Source: VXRJ01 sp965246995 (lineage in GTDB: Bacteria; Acidobacteriota; Vicinamibacteria; Vicinamibacterales; UBA8438). From it: a DNA stretch of 64,000 nucleotides. The notes under the pieces are model-generated. The model made no database searches, had not been told where the DNA came from, and was given only the letters and a program-made list of their open reading frames with translations. The stretch covers positions 4,340,001 to 4,404,000 of the forward strand of contig OZ252008.1 of the NCBI GenBank assembly GCA_965246995.1, in the 5' to 3' direction. A program made the translations under genes and the position numbers. Below, one piece after another: positions 32,980-41,676 of this stretch (positions within the stretch are counted from its first letter, which is position 1; the number at the start of each line of letters is the position of its first letter).

Positions 32980-33108
32980 CACCAACCAAGTGGAATCCCG
33001 GACGTCCCGCCCGGTGCGCCTGTCGCCATAGCCGATTCTGCGATAGGCTCGCCGTACCTGCCGCTGACAGGTGTTGGCGGCGGGCGCCGCCGCGGGGGAG
33101 AGTATCCG

Positions 33109-34098
33109 ATGACGAAAGCGTCCATGCGACTGGCTGCAGCGGGCCTCGTGGGAGTCGGCCTGTTTGCGTGCAGCGCAGATTCGTTCACGCAACCCGAGAC
33201 CCGCGAGCCGGTCACGATCGCGCAGTTCGATCAGTGGATGGAGGAACTGTCGAACTGGGGCCGCTGGGGTGAGGACGACCAGATCGGGGCGGCCAACCTG
33301 ATGACGGACGAGAAACGCCGCGAGGCGGCGGCGCTGGTACGAAGTGGGGAGACCGTGTCCCTCGCGCACGACTTCCTTACCGAGGAGGCGCCCGACGCGG
33401 CGGAGCCCTACGTGCTGCAGATGCAGGTCAACCCCGAGGGCCAGAATTCAGGCGACCGGGTCGAAGTCTATTTCCATGGCGTGACCTATTCCCACCTCGA
33501 TGGACTGTGTCACGTCTTCTACAAGGACAAGCTGTACAACGGCCTCGACTACCAGGACGTCGTGACCGCCGACGGCTGCTCCCTGATGGACACCACGCAG
33601 ATGAAGGACGGGCTGGTAACCCGCGGTGTCCTGGTGGACATGCCCCGGCTGAAGGGTGTCCCCTACCTCGAGCCCGGAACGAAGCTCTATCAGGAAGACA
33701 TCGAGGCCTGGGAGGAGTACGCGGGGGTCCGGCTGGGGCCCGGCGACGCGCTGCTGCTGCGCACCGGCCGCTGGGCCCACCGGGAAGCGGTCGGTCCGAC
33801 GCGGGAGATGGCCGGCTGGGATGCCTCGGTGATCCCGTTCCTGGCCGAGCGCGATATCGCGTTGCTCGGGGCGGATTCGGTGCACGAGGCGCCGAACAGC
33901 GTGCCGGGGCTGCGGGTCAACCCGATCCACCGGTTCGCCATCGTCGCGCGCGGCATGAATCTGCTGGACAACATCGATCTCGACGCGGCCGCCGAGACAG
34001 CGGCCCGGCTTGACCGCTGGGAGTTCCTGCTGGTGGTCGCGCCGCTGCGGGTGCCCGGCGGCACCGGTTCGCCGGTGAATCCGATCGCTATCTTCTGA
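33109..34098 (+). CDS. Cyclase-family (kynurenine-formamidase-like) lipoprotein
   Basis: 329 residues. The signal peptide ends near L-F-A-C-S, a probable lipobox. The metal-dependent cyclase/hydrolase family is shown by Y-F-H-G-V-T-Y-S-H-L-D-G-L-C-H (His/Asp metal ligands), Y-N-G-L-D-Y, R-G-V-L-V-D-M-P and L-L-L-R-T-G-R-W, with a late G-A-D-S-V-H-E-A-P. Family members hydrolyse cyclic or amide bonds, such as N-formylkynurenine. This is the long form seen in secondary-metabolite and environmental proteins; its substrate is not predictable. It follows a 129-bp gap on the plus strand and precedes three PDLQGxW genes. Confidence 0.8.
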   Translation: MTKASMRLAAAGLVGVGLFACSADSFTQPETREPVTIAQFDQWMEELSNWGRWGEDDQIGAANLMTDEKRREAAALVRSGETVSLAHDFLTEEAPDAAEPYVLQMQVNPEGQNSGDRVEVYFHGVTYSHLDGLCHVFYKDKLYNGLDYQDVVTADGCSLMDTTQMKDGLVTRGVLVDMPRLKGVPYLEPGTKLYQEDIEAWEEYAGVRLGPGDALLLRTGRWAHREAVGPTREMAGWDASVIPFLAERDIALLGADSVHEAPNSVPGLRVNPIHRFAIVARGMNLLDNIDLDAAAETAARLDRWEFLLVVAPLRVPGGTGSPVNPIAIF

Positions 34099-34159
34099 CG
34101 CTGCGTGGCAGTGCGGACAAGAGCAGTTCTCGAATATACATAAGCAGGAGGCAGTTACG

Positions 34160-35182
34160 ATGCGTCACAGATTCTTCGGCTCGACGGGGTTGGCGGCAGG
34201 AGCGCTGGCCATACTTGTCCTGCTGCCGCCGGCGGCTGCCGGCCAGTCCCTGGCGGAAGACGGGTGGACGACGCCGCGCACCACCTGGGGCGACCCCGAT
34301 CTGCAGGGGCTGTGGACCTCGGCGACGCTCACGCCGTTGGAACGGCCGGCCCAGCAAACGGAACGGGCGCTGCTGACCGACGAAGAGGCGGCCTCGCTCG
34401 AGCAGGAGTCAGCCCAACGCCGGGCGGCTTCGGACGGAAAGTCCGCGCCCGGCAGCGTCGGCGGCTACAACCAGGTCTGGCTGGATGCGGGGACCCGCAT
34501 CGTCGGCGACCGGCGTACATCGCTGATCGTCGACCCGCCGGAAGGCGTCATTCCGTGGATTCCCCAGAGGAAAGTGGAAAGCGACCGCGAGCAGGGCCGC
34601 TACGGCGTCGGCCCCTTCTACTCCTATACCGACCTCGACATGGGCGAGCGCTGCATCACCGACGGGCTGCCCAACATGGTCCCGCTGCAGCCTTACAACA
34701 TGAACATGCGCATCCTGCAGACCCAAGGGCAGGTCGTGATGCTGCACGAGATGTACCACGAGCTGCGGGTGATTCCGCTTGACGACCGCCCTCTCACCGG
34801 TATCGCCCAGTGGACCGGCGAGGCGCGCGGGCGCTGGGAAGGCGATACCCTGGTGGTCGAGACCATCAACTTCGTCGACAGGCCTGGGACCTACTGGAGC
34901 GCCCCATGGCGGGCGGCCCGCCCCAGCCTGCGCCTGGTCGAACGGTTTACCCGTGTCGGACCGGAAACTATCGACTACACGTTCACGCTCGAAGATCCGC
35001 TGGCGTTCACGCGGCCCTGGACCGCGGCGGCGCCGATGACCACGGATCAAGCGGCGCGCGGGGTGACGGCGGGTGAGATTTGGGAGTACGCCTGCCACGA
35101 AGGCAACCACGCGATGATCAACATCCTGGGCGGCGCCCGCGCCGAGGAAGCCGAGGAGGCAGCCGCGAAGCAGGGCCGCTGA
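34160..35182 (+). CDS. Secreted PDLQGxW-family protein of unknown function
   Basis: 340 residues; signal peptide ends A-A-A-G-Q. Landmarks: T-W-G-D-P-D-L-Q-G-L-W, T-P-L-E-R-P, Y-N-Q-V-W-L-D-A-G, S-L-I-V-D-P-P-E-G-V-I, E-R-C-I-T-D-G-L-P-N-M, Y-N-M-N-M-R-I-L-Q-T-Q, T-G-E-A-R-G-R-W-E-G-D-T-L-V-V-E-T-I-N-F, V-E-R-F-T-R-V-G-P-E-T and E-Y-A-C-H-E-G-N-H. It is the first of three consecutive paralogues. The C-terminal tail is Ala/Glu-rich. An AGGAGG site precedes the ATG. Function unknown; the conserved W-E-G-D-T-L and C-H-E-G-N blocks are the likely functional centre. Confidence 0.87.
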   Translation: MRHRFFGSTGLAAGALAILVLLPPAAAGQSLAEDGWTTPRTTWGDPDLQGLWTSATLTPLERPAQQTERALLTDEEAASLEQESAQRRAASDGKSAPGSVGGYNQVWLDAGTRIVGDRRTSLIVDPPEGVIPWIPQRKVESDREQGRYGVGPFYSYTDLDMGERCITDGLPNMVPLQPYNMNMRILQTQGQVVMLHEMYHELRVIPLDDRPLTGIAQWTGEARGRWEGDTLVVETINFVDRPGTYWSAPWRAARPSLRLVERFTRVGPETIDYTFTLEDPLAFTRPWTAAAPMTTDQAARGVTAGEIWEYACHEGNHAMINILGGARAEEAEEAAAKQGR

Positions 35183-35316
35183 CGGCCCCGAAAGGGACCG
35201 CAAGGGCGGGCGGAAGCGCTTGCGAACCGCCGCCCGCGGGTGCATGATGGGCGTTATCTGTGCTCCGGGAATCGGACGGCCGGGGCCAGCCCGGAACGAG
35301 CGAAGAGGAGGATGAA

Positions 35317-36324
35317 ATGAGCCATCACTGCACCGGCGCCGTGCGTTTCGTGATCGTGGTCGCCGCGCTGGTGGCACTGGCGTCACCAGCCGCGCTCGTT
35401 CAGGCCCAGGAAGGGCCGGCCCCGCGCACCGGCTGGGGCGATCCCGACCTGCAGGGGGTCTGGAACAACGCCACGCTGACGCCGTTCCAGCGCCCCGAGG
35501 AACTCGGCACGCAAGAGTTCCTGACCGAGGAAGAGGCTGCCGCCATCGCGCAGCGGAATGCCAACCGGAACGCCGAGCTGTTGGACGCCCCCGCGACACG
35601 GACCGAGGCGGGTGGAAACGTCGGCGCCTACAACAATTTCTGGATGGAGCGGGGCCGCGCGGTGGTCCCGACGCTGCGGACATCAGTCATCACCGACCCG
35701 CCGAACGGGCGGCTGCCCGCCGTGACCCCGGAGGTGGAGCGGTGGCTCGACTCCGAGGAAGCAGCCTACCGGGCGGCGGTGCGGGGCGGCGACCTGCCGG
35801 CCGATACCTACGAACAGCTCGACGGGGGCGACCGGTGCCTCTGGTACCGCGGCATCCCGTCGTTTCCGACCGGCTACAACAACAACTACCTCATCGTGCA
35901 GAACCCGAACTTCGTGCTGATTCTGCAGGAGCACATTCACGACGTGCGGTACATCCCGCTCGACGGGCGCCCGCACCTGCCGGATAGTGTTCGCCAGTTC
36001 GCCGGCAGTTCACGGGGCCGGTGGGAGGGCGACACGCTGGTCGTCGAGACGCGCAACTTCAACGGCCATGCGTTCATTCGTAACTTCAACGCCGATTTGA
36101 CGCCCGACCTGGTGGTGGAGGAACGGTTCACCCGTGTCTCGGATGACATCCTCGATTACGAGTTCACCGTCAACGACCCGAACGTCTGGACACAGGCATG
36201 GAAGGGGTCGCTTCCGATGTGGCGCAACCCGGAACCGCTCTACGAGTACGCCTGCCACGAAGGGAACTACGGCCTGGAAAATATCCTTGCCGGCTCGCGA
36301 GCCGCGGAATCCGCTGGCAAGTAG
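35317..36324 (+). CDS. Secreted PDLQGxW-family protein of unknown function
   Basis: 335 residues from the ATG at 35317 (GAGGAGG site); an upstream in-frame start at 35260 has none. Signal peptide ends L-V-Q-A-Q. Landmarks: W-G-D-P-D-L-Q-G-V-W-N-N-A-T-L-T-P-F-Q-R-P, N-N-F-W-M-E-R-G, V-I-T-D-P-P-N-G-R-L, D-R-C-L-W-Y-R-G-I-P, Y-N-N-N-Y-L-I-V-Q-N-P-N-F, F-A-G-S-S-R-G-R-W-E-G-D-T-L, E-Y-A-C-H-E-G-N-Y-G-L-E-N-I-L-A-G. Second of three tandem paralogues; the next starts 27 bp on. The Cys context (D-R-C-L-W-Y-R-G) differs from its neighbours, so substrates may differ. Confidence 0.87.
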   Translation: MSHHCTGAVRFVIVVAALVALASPAALVQAQEGPAPRTGWGDPDLQGVWNNATLTPFQRPEELGTQEFLTEEEAAAIAQRNANRNAELLDAPATRTEAGGNVGAYNNFWMERGRAVVPTLRTSVITDPPNGRLPAVTPEVERWLDSEEAAYRAAVRGGDLPADTYEQLDGGDRCLWYRGIPSFPTGYNNNYLIVQNPNFVLILQEHIHDVRYIPLDGRPHLPDSVRQFAGSSRGRWEGDTLVVETRNFNGHAFIRNFNADLTPDLVVEERFTRVSDDILDYEFTVNDPNVWTQAWKGSLPMWRNPEPLYEYACHEGNYGLENILAGSRAAESAGK

Positions 36325-36351
36325 GAACGCACAGACGATAGGAGCACCATA

Positions 36352-37338
36352 ATGCAGCGAGTCATCTTCATTGTCGTGATCGCCGCCGTCCTGACGGCTG
36401 CTGCACCCGCCGCAGCACAAACCGGCCTTCTCACCGCATGGGGCGATCCGGACCTGCAGGGGATCTGGGACTTCCGGACCATCACGCCGCTCGAACGTCC
36501 TGAGGAACTGGGTGACAAGGCATTCCTGACCGCCGAGGAGGCGGCGCGGGCCGAACAGGAAGTGGTCGAGCAGAATCAGGAGCTGCTCGAGCGGGCGCCC
36601 GAGCGGACCGAGGCAGCCGATCAGGTAGACCGCCGCGCCGACGGCTCGCCCGGCTTCTATAACAACTTCTGGCTCGATCGGGGCACGCGGACCATCGACA
36701 CCCGGCGGACCTCGCTCGTCATCGATCCGCCGAACGGGCGGCTGCCGGAACTCTCGCCCGCAGGCAAGGAACGGACCGACGCCCGCCGCGCCTACCGGGA
36801 GGAACACCCGGCCGACTCCTGGCTCGACCGGTCAGCGTTCGACCGGTGCATCCTCGGCTTCAACGCCGGTCCCCCGATCACGCCGGGCGGCTACAACCAG
36901 AACATGCACGTCTTGCAGACGCCAAACCATGTCGTGCTGGTGACCGAAATGGTCCACACCCACCGCATCGCGCCGCTCGACGGTCGACCTGGGCTCGATC
37001 AGGATATCCGGCAGTGGTCGGGGGACTCCCGAGCCCACTGGGAGGGCGACACGCTGGTGATCGAGACCCGCAACTTCAACGACGAGCGGCGCTGGCGCGG
37101 CACGACGCGCAACATGACGCTCGTCGAACGCCTCACCCGTGTCGACGAAGACACGCTGGAGTACGAGTACACCGTGACCGACCCGGAAACCTGGAGTTCG
37201 CCGTGGACCGCGTCAATCCCGATGCGGATGGCTGATCAGCCGATGTTCGAGTACGCCTGCCACGAAGGGAACTACAGCATGGATGGGATCCTCGCCGGCC
37301 ATCGCGCCGAGGAAGCAGAAGCGGCCGCGGGCCGGTAG
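36352..37338 (+). CDS. Secreted PDLQGxW-family protein of unknown function
   Basis: 328 residues; AGGAG site before the ATG; signal peptide ends A-A-A-Q. Landmarks: W-G-D-P-D-L-Q-G-I-W-D-F-R-T-I-T-P-L-E-R-P, N-N-F-W-L-D-R-G, S-L-V-I-D-P-P-N-G-R-L-P, D-R-C-I-L-G-F-N-A-G-P-P-I, W-S-G-D-S-R-A-H-W-E-G-D-T-L-V-I-E-T, V-D-E-D-T-L-E-Y-E-Y-T-V and F-E-Y-A-C-H-E-G-N-Y-S-M. It is the closest relative here of the protein at 20038-21033. The GOB-like hydrolase gene follows after 10 bp, so the two are almost surely co-transcribed. Confidence 0.88.
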   Translation: MQRVIFIVVIAAVLTAAAPAAAQTGLLTAWGDPDLQGIWDFRTITPLERPEELGDKAFLTAEEAARAEQEVVEQNQELLERAPERTEAADQVDRRADGSPGFYNNFWLDRGTRTIDTRRTSLVIDPPNGRLPELSPAGKERTDARRAYREEHPADSWLDRSAFDRCILGFNAGPPITPGGYNQNMHVLQTPNHVVLVTEMVHTHRIAPLDGRPGLDQDIRQWSGDSRAHWEGDTLVIETRNFNDERRWRGTTRNMTLVERLTRVDEDTLEYEYTVTDPETWSSPWTASIPMRMADQPMFEYACHEGNYSMDGILAGHRAEEAEAAAGR

Positions 37339-37348
37339 GAAATCAACG

Positions 37349-38230
37349 ATGCTGACGAGACACCCCTTGCTTCGCCTTGCCTGCGCCGCCGGCCTCGTGG
37401 TTGCAGTCGCACTGTCGGCCGCCACGCCAGCCGCGGCCCAAAACGAGAACTGGACGCGGCCGTTCCCGGGCCATCGGGTGATCGGCAATCTGTACGCGGT
37501 AGGCACGTACGACCTCGCCGTGTTCCTGGTCACCTCCGAGGACGGACACTTCCTGATCAACACCGCCCTCGAGGATTCGACGGAACTGATCCGCCAGAAC
37601 ATCGAGTCGCTCGGTTTCCGCCTCGAGGATGTCAAGATCCTGCTGCAGATGCAGGCGCACTGGGATCACACCGCGGCCCTGGCCGAGATCAAGGAGATCA
37701 CCGGCGCCGAGATGTGGGCGACCGTCGACGACGCTCGGGTGCTGGAGGACGGCGGCTTCAGCGATCCGCATTTCGGCGGCGAGCAGTCCTTCACACCGGT
37801 CGAGGTGGACCGCATCCTCGCCGAGGGAGACGTTCTGGAACTGGGCGCGGCGCGGCTGACGGTGGTCGAGATGCCCGGCCACACCGAGGGCAGCTCCGGC
37901 TACGCGATGACGGTCCACGAGGCCGGACGTGACTACCGCGTCATCATCGCGAACATGGGGACGATCAACGCCGGCAAGCAACTCGTAGTCGACCCGACTT
38001 ACGCAGGCGTCGCGGACGACTTCGCCGCAACCTACCAGAAGCAGAAGGCATTGGACATCGATATCTGGGTGGCCGCCCACGGCTCCCAGTACAACCTGCA
38101 CGACAAGTGGGGGCCCGGCAATCCGTACGATCCGAACACCTTCGTCGATCCGGAGGGATTCCGCCTCGCCGTCGAACGCCTGGAGCAGGCCTACCAGGAT
38201 CAGCTGGAGGCGGAACGCCAAGGCCGCTGA
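37349..38230 (+). CDS. GOB-like subclass B3 metallo-beta-lactamase-fold protein
   Basis: 293 residues; signal peptide about 1-30. The zinc motif is Q102-A-H104-W-D106-H107: the first His of H-x-H-x-D-H is Gln, as in the GOB subgroup of class B3 beta-lactamases. Further ligands are H178 (M-P-G-H-T-E-G-S) and H244 (A-A-H-G-S-Q-Y-N). The tail K-W-G-P-G-N-P-Y-D-P-N also resembles GOB enzymes. Whether it opens beta-lactams or an unrelated lactone or ester is not known; environmental B3-fold proteins often have other roles. It starts 10 bp after a PDLQGxW gene, which argues for a shared catabolic or processing role, not resistance. Confidence 0.85.
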   Translation: MLTRHPLLRLACAAGLVVAVALSAATPAAAQNENWTRPFPGHRVIGNLYAVGTYDLAVFLVTSEDGHFLINTALEDSTELIRQNIESLGFRLEDVKILLQMQAHWDHTAALAEIKEITGAEMWATVDDARVLEDGGFSDPHFGGEQSFTPVEVDRILAEGDVLELGAARLTVVEMPGHTEGSSGYAMTVHEAGRDYRVIIANMGTINAGKQLVVDPTYAGVADDFAATYQKQKALDIDIWVAAHGSQYNLHDKWGPGNPYDPNTFVDPEGFRLAVERLEQAYQDQLEAERQGR

Positions 38231-38466
38231 GCGCCGCCATCGCGGTTGACCTCATAGCGATGATCTGTCACCAGTATCCGCCGACACCGTTAACCTGTCG
38301 GACGCGGTGTTCCGTGCGGCCACCCGATGTCGCAATCCGAACGGCATGCCGCACGACCCCGCCCCCCAGGTAACGTTGAGCGGTTCCGTGGCTTGACAAC
38401 ATCGCCCGGAAGTGCCACCACTCTCGGGGCCGCAACCGACCACGACTGGATCCACAGTAGACTGAA

Positions 38467-38496
38467 TTGACGGTCACGTTGGGCGGCAGGTAGTAT
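38467..38496 (+). promoter_or_regulatory. Candidate sigma70-type promoter
   Basis: TTGACG (38467-38472) and TAGTAT (38491-38496) with an 18-base spacer, about 55 bases before the start of the next gene. It lies in a 321-base gap (38231-38551) in which I see no other gene. The gap marks the change from G+C-rich host genes to a lower-G+C patch. Confidence 0.45.
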
Positions 38497-38551
38497 TCGC
38501 GGCACTGAACAGCAACATCGAAGCAACGGTTGCAGGCGGGCTAGGATAACC

Positions 38552-39220
38552 ATGCCATTCATCCCGACAGAAGAGCGACCGTCGCTCGCCCTTCTCGCCC
38601 GGCTCGATGACGAGCGGGCTACCGCATTGGCGGACGCCTTGCGCACAGCCTCAGAGGAACTTGGCGGTGACGAGCTCCTCCAGCACGTCATCAAGGAAGC
38701 TCCCTCGGTCCCAGCCGAAGATGTCAAGAGGATTCTCACGGCGGTTCGCCAGATCGCTAGCGCCAGGGAGATTCTGGAAGTCCGACCAGAGGTCTTCCTG
38801 GACGATATCGCTGAAGGGATGGGCGCGATCGAGGGTAACGACTTTCGACTCGGCGAGGCGGAGCAGCGCTGTTTGCGAGAGCGTCTGGCTGCCCTAACTG
38901 AGTCTTCAGCTATGGCGATGCACGCGAAGACACGTTCTCTGCAGCAAGATCAAGAGAACACCTATTGTCGGGCTCGTATCATCACCGACCTTCGGCCAAT
39001 ATTCGGTTCAGACGTACATCAGTCACCGAAGGCGGTTCTTGTGGCACATATGCTCCGAATCACTTATCACCACGGCAGTCAAGGCACATTGCGCGACTTG
39101 TTCTTAACCCTACGAACCGACGATCTCGATCAGCTCAGCGAACTTATCGAACGGGCGAAAGTGAAGGCCGAGTCACTACACGCGCTAACGGCAGCAGCTG
39201 ACCTTCAGGAGATCAACTGA
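38552..39220 (+). CDS. Hypothetical protein of a low-G+C patch
   Basis: 222 residues, soluble, charged and mostly helical by eye. It begins M-P-F-I-P-T-E-E-R-P-S-L-A-L-L-A-R-L; a middle part has G-E-A-E-Q-R-C-L-R-E-R-L, and later K-A-V-L-V-A-H-M-L-R-I-T-Y-H-H-G-S. No signal peptide, membrane segment or catalytic motif is recognised, and I cannot assign a family. Codon use is less G+C-biased than in neighbouring operons, as for the next two genes, so all three may have come in together. A plausible promoter lies just upstream. It might be an immunity-type or regulatory protein, but that is only a guess. Confidence 0.65.
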   Translation: MPFIPTEERPSLALLARLDDERATALADALRTASEELGGDELLQHVIKEAPSVPAEDVKRILTAVRQIASAREILEVRPEVFLDDIAEGMGAIEGNDFRLGEAEQRCLRERLAALTESSAMAMHAKTRSLQQDQENTYCRARIITDLRPIFGSDVHQSPKAVLVAHMLRITYHHGSQGTLRDLFLTLRTDDLDQLSELIERAKVKAESLHALTAAADLQEIN

Positions 39221-39298
39221 CGAGGAGCCCCATGTCAACTCCATACATGCCCGAGCGCTGCGACCACGTGTCCAACAGCTGGCTTCCGCCGACCGACG

Positions 39299-39712
39299 AT
39301 GCCCACATTCTCGCGCGCAACTACACAAACATGCACCCAACGTCGTGTGGACCCCATTGCCGCTGGTAACGTGTACGTCTCCTCTGTGGCGCGCGTTTCG
39401 GAAAGAGCAAGACACCGAGCGGAGTTGCGACGGTGTTTCGACCAGTATGCCGACGAGTGGAGGGCCCAGACGGTTCACCTGTCGGTACTGTCGCAACGTG
39501 TGATGCACCCAAGCTACCAGCGAATCATCGGACTTGGTCAAGAGGCACTTCCGTTGATCATGGAGCGACTCCTGAACCAACCGGATCATTGGTTCTGGGC
39601 CCTGCGGTCCATCTCGGGAGAAGACCCTGCAAGTCCGGAGGAGGTCGGGCGATTCGGCGCGATGCGAGACGCCTGGATCGATTGGGGCAGGGATCGCGGT
39701 CTTATTCGATAG
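39299..39712 (+). CDS. Conserved hypothetical partner of the DUF7689-like gene
   Basis: Up to 137 residues. The core W-R-A-Q-T-V-H-L-S, H-P-S-Y-Q-R-I-I-G-L-G-Q-E-A-L-P-L-I and D-H-W-F-W-A-L-R-S-I-S-G-E-D-P, ending W-I-D-W-G-R-D-R-G-L-I-R, matches a family I recall from many bacteria, usually just upstream of a DUF7689-type gene. No function is known. The start is unsure: the ATG at 39299 has no ribosome site, and a GTG at 39371 (V-Y-V-S-S-V-A-R) would give 113 residues, closer to the core. It lies 6 bp before the partner gene, which an insertion sequence has broken. Confidence 0.7.
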   Translation: MPTFSRATTQTCTQRRVDPIAAGNVYVSSVARVSERARHRAELRRCFDQYADEWRAQTVHLSVLSQRVMHPSYQRIIGLGQEALPLIMERLLNQPDHWFWALRSISGEDPASPEEVGRFGAMRDAWIDWGRDRGLIR

Positions 39713-40018
39713 ACCGGGATGATAGACGACCTCAGGGAGTTGTTCCCGAATCTGAACGCTCGGAATCACCGCATAACCAGTCCGCAAGATCCCGGCTACA
39801 ACTGCGTGGCGTGGGCAGCTGGCGACTCAAGCCGCTGGTGGGATCATGTTGACGGATTCTGGCCAGACGATGTCCCCCAGGACGGCTCAGTCGACGCATA
39901 TGTGGAGTTGTTCCAAGGACTGGGGTTTGAATCCTGCGACAATCCCGATCCAGAGCCCGGTTTCGAGAAGATTGCAGTGTACGGAGACGACGGTCAGTTC
40001 ACACATGTGGCTCGATTG

Positions 40019-41676
40019 GTATTTGTTTAGCGGGGTGGTTTCGTGACGCGCGAGATCCAACATTTTGGACTTGTACTTTTCTAGGGGATCTGGCATAACG
40101 GTGGGGTGCCACGGCAACGTCCCCGGACGGAACAGGATCCCCGCGATTCCCGCATTGAGGAACAAGAGCGAGAGATCGCACGACTGCGCGAGGAGTTGAC
40201 GCGGGTCGAGGGTGACCGGGATCGGTGGAAGCGCCGCAGTGAACACCTCAAGCAGCAACTCGACGCGGCGCGGCGGGCAGGATTCCGGCAGGCGGCTCCC
40301 TTCGCCAAGGACCGGCCCCAAGGTCGCGGCGGACGACCCGGCCGGCGCGCAGGTGCGCACTACGGCCGGCAGGCGTGCCGCCCGCGTCCGCCGCAGGTTG
40401 ACGAGACCTGCCGAGCGCCGGTGGCTGCCGCGTGTCCGGACTGCGGCGGCGCCGTCGAGCTATCCCGGGTGGCGACGCAATATCAGGAAGATCTCCCGGT
40501 GGTGCGCCCCATCGTGCGGCGCTTCGACATCGAGGTCGGCCACTGCTCGCAGTGTCGGCGTCGCGTCCAGGGCCGCCACCGGCTGCAAACCTCCGACGCG
40601 CTGGGAGCGGCCAGCGTGCAACTCGGTCCCGAAGTCGTCGCGCTGGTCGTGCGGCTGCACACGCACCTGGGTGTGCCGCTGGCGAAGGTCGCGCACCTGC
40701 TCCGGACCCAGTTCGGCCTGACCGTCACACCGGGAGGCCTCGCGCAGGTGCTGCATCGCACGGCTCGCCAAGCCGCGCCGACCTACACCGCACTGTGCCA
40801 GCAGGTGCGGGAATCTCCCGTGGTCACGCCGGATGAAACCGGCTGGCGCGTCGGCGCCATGCGCCACTGGCTGTGGGCCTTCGCCACGCCCCAGACGACG
40901 GTCTACGCGATTCGCTCCGGCCGCGGGTTCGACGACGCGGCAACGGTCCTGGGAACCGACTTCGCCGGCGTGCTCGTGCGCGACGGGTGGGCGCCGTATC
41001 GCCGCTTCACCCACGCGCTGCACCAGTCGTGTCTGGCTCACTTGATCCGGCGAGCGCGGCAACTCCGAACCGATCATCCGCGCAGCCCGTGGGCCGCCCG
41101 GGTGCAAGCCGTCCTGCAGGCCGCTCTCAAGCTGCGCGACCGCCGCGACGCCGGGCTTCTGAGCGACCACGGCCTGGCAACCGCTCGCGGCCGACTGCTC
41201 GCCCAACTCGGTCGGCTGATCGACAAATCTCCGACGCTGGACGCCGCCGACCGCTTCGCCGCCCATCTGGACCGCGAATTCGCCGCGACGTTCGCCTTCC
41301 TGTGGGACCCGTCGATCGACGCCACCAACTGGCGCGCCGAACAGGCCATCCGACCCGCGGTGGTCACCCGCAAAGTCTGTGGCGGTAATCGTACCCGCCA
41401 CGGCGCCGACACCCAGCAGGTGCTTGCCAGCGTCGTGCGCACCGCCTACCAGCGTCAACTCGACCTCGCCCCTCTGATCATCACGATGCTTCGCTCTTCC
41501 AGCCCCGTCGTTCCCGACACGCTCCAACGGTCGCCCCCGTAGATCAACGCGCGGTCCTTCCGATCCGAAACCACGTCAGTAGAACAGCGCCGCTGTCAGT
41601 ATGCCTCCGCGTGGCTGTTGAGGAAGAACTCGGCACCTACGTCCGCGCTCGTCGAATCACCCCGGTAAACAAAGAC
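40019..41676 (+). mobile_element. IS66-like insertion sequence with 8-bp target duplication
   Basis: 1658 bp. The left end starts GTATTTGTTTAGCGGGGTGG; the right end, read inward, starts GTCTTTGTTTACCGGGGTGA, so the outer 20 bases match at 17 positions and pairing continues for a few more. CTCGATTG stands on both sides (40011-40018 and 41677-41684), an 8-bp target duplication as usual for IS66. It carries a single transposase gene and no accessory TnpA/TnpB genes. About 130 bases of non-coding DNA lie between the gene and the right end. Confidence 0.9.
40106..41542 (+). CDS. IS66-family transposase
   Basis: 478 residues from a GTG. The N-terminal part is a coiled leucine-zipper-like helix (about 15-58, E-E-Q-E-R-E-I-A-R-L-R-E-E-L). 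Next comes a zinc-finger segment with C-P-D-C-G-G and C-S-Q-C-R-R-R, and then the DDE core: D in T-P-D-E-T-G-W-R-V, D in V-L-V-R-D-G-W-A-P-Y and E in N-W-R-A-E-Q-A-I-R-P. This is the standalone IS66 TnpC type. The gene is uninterrupted and the element ends are well kept, so it may still move. Confidence 0.9.
   Translation: MPRQRPRTEQDPRDSRIEEQEREIARLREELTRVEGDRDRWKRRSEHLKQQLDAARRAGFRQAAPFAKDRPQGRGGRPGRRAGAHYGRQACRPRPPQVDETCRAPVAAACPDCGGAVELSRVATQYQEDLPVVRPIVRRFDIEVGHCSQCRRRVQGRHRLQTSDALGAASVQLGPEVVALVVRLHTHLGVPLAKVAHLLRTQFGLTVTPGGLAQVLHRTARQAAPTYTALCQQVRESPVVTPDETGWRVGAMRHWLWAFATPQTTVYAIRSGRGFDDAATVLGTDFAGVLVRDGWAPYRRFTHALHQSCLAHLIRRARQLRTDHPRSPWAARVQAVLQAALKLRDRRDAGLLSDHGLATARGRLLAQLGRLIDKSPTLDAADRFAAHLDREFAATFAFLWDPSIDATNWRAEQAIRPAVVTRKVCGGNRTRHGADTQQVLASVVRTAYQRQLDLAPLIITMLRSSSPVVPDTLQRSPP

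Noticed and set aside
34160..37338. Possible single gene duplicated in tandem very recently
   Set aside because: The three proteins share motifs but differ throughout, including signal peptides and Cys context; they are old paralogues, not a fresh tandem duplication.
40036..41574. GTGGTTTCG/CGAAACCAC as the ends of the IS66-like element
   Set aside because: Nine bases only, and internal; the true ends at 40019 and 41676 have longer repeats and the 8-bp target duplication.
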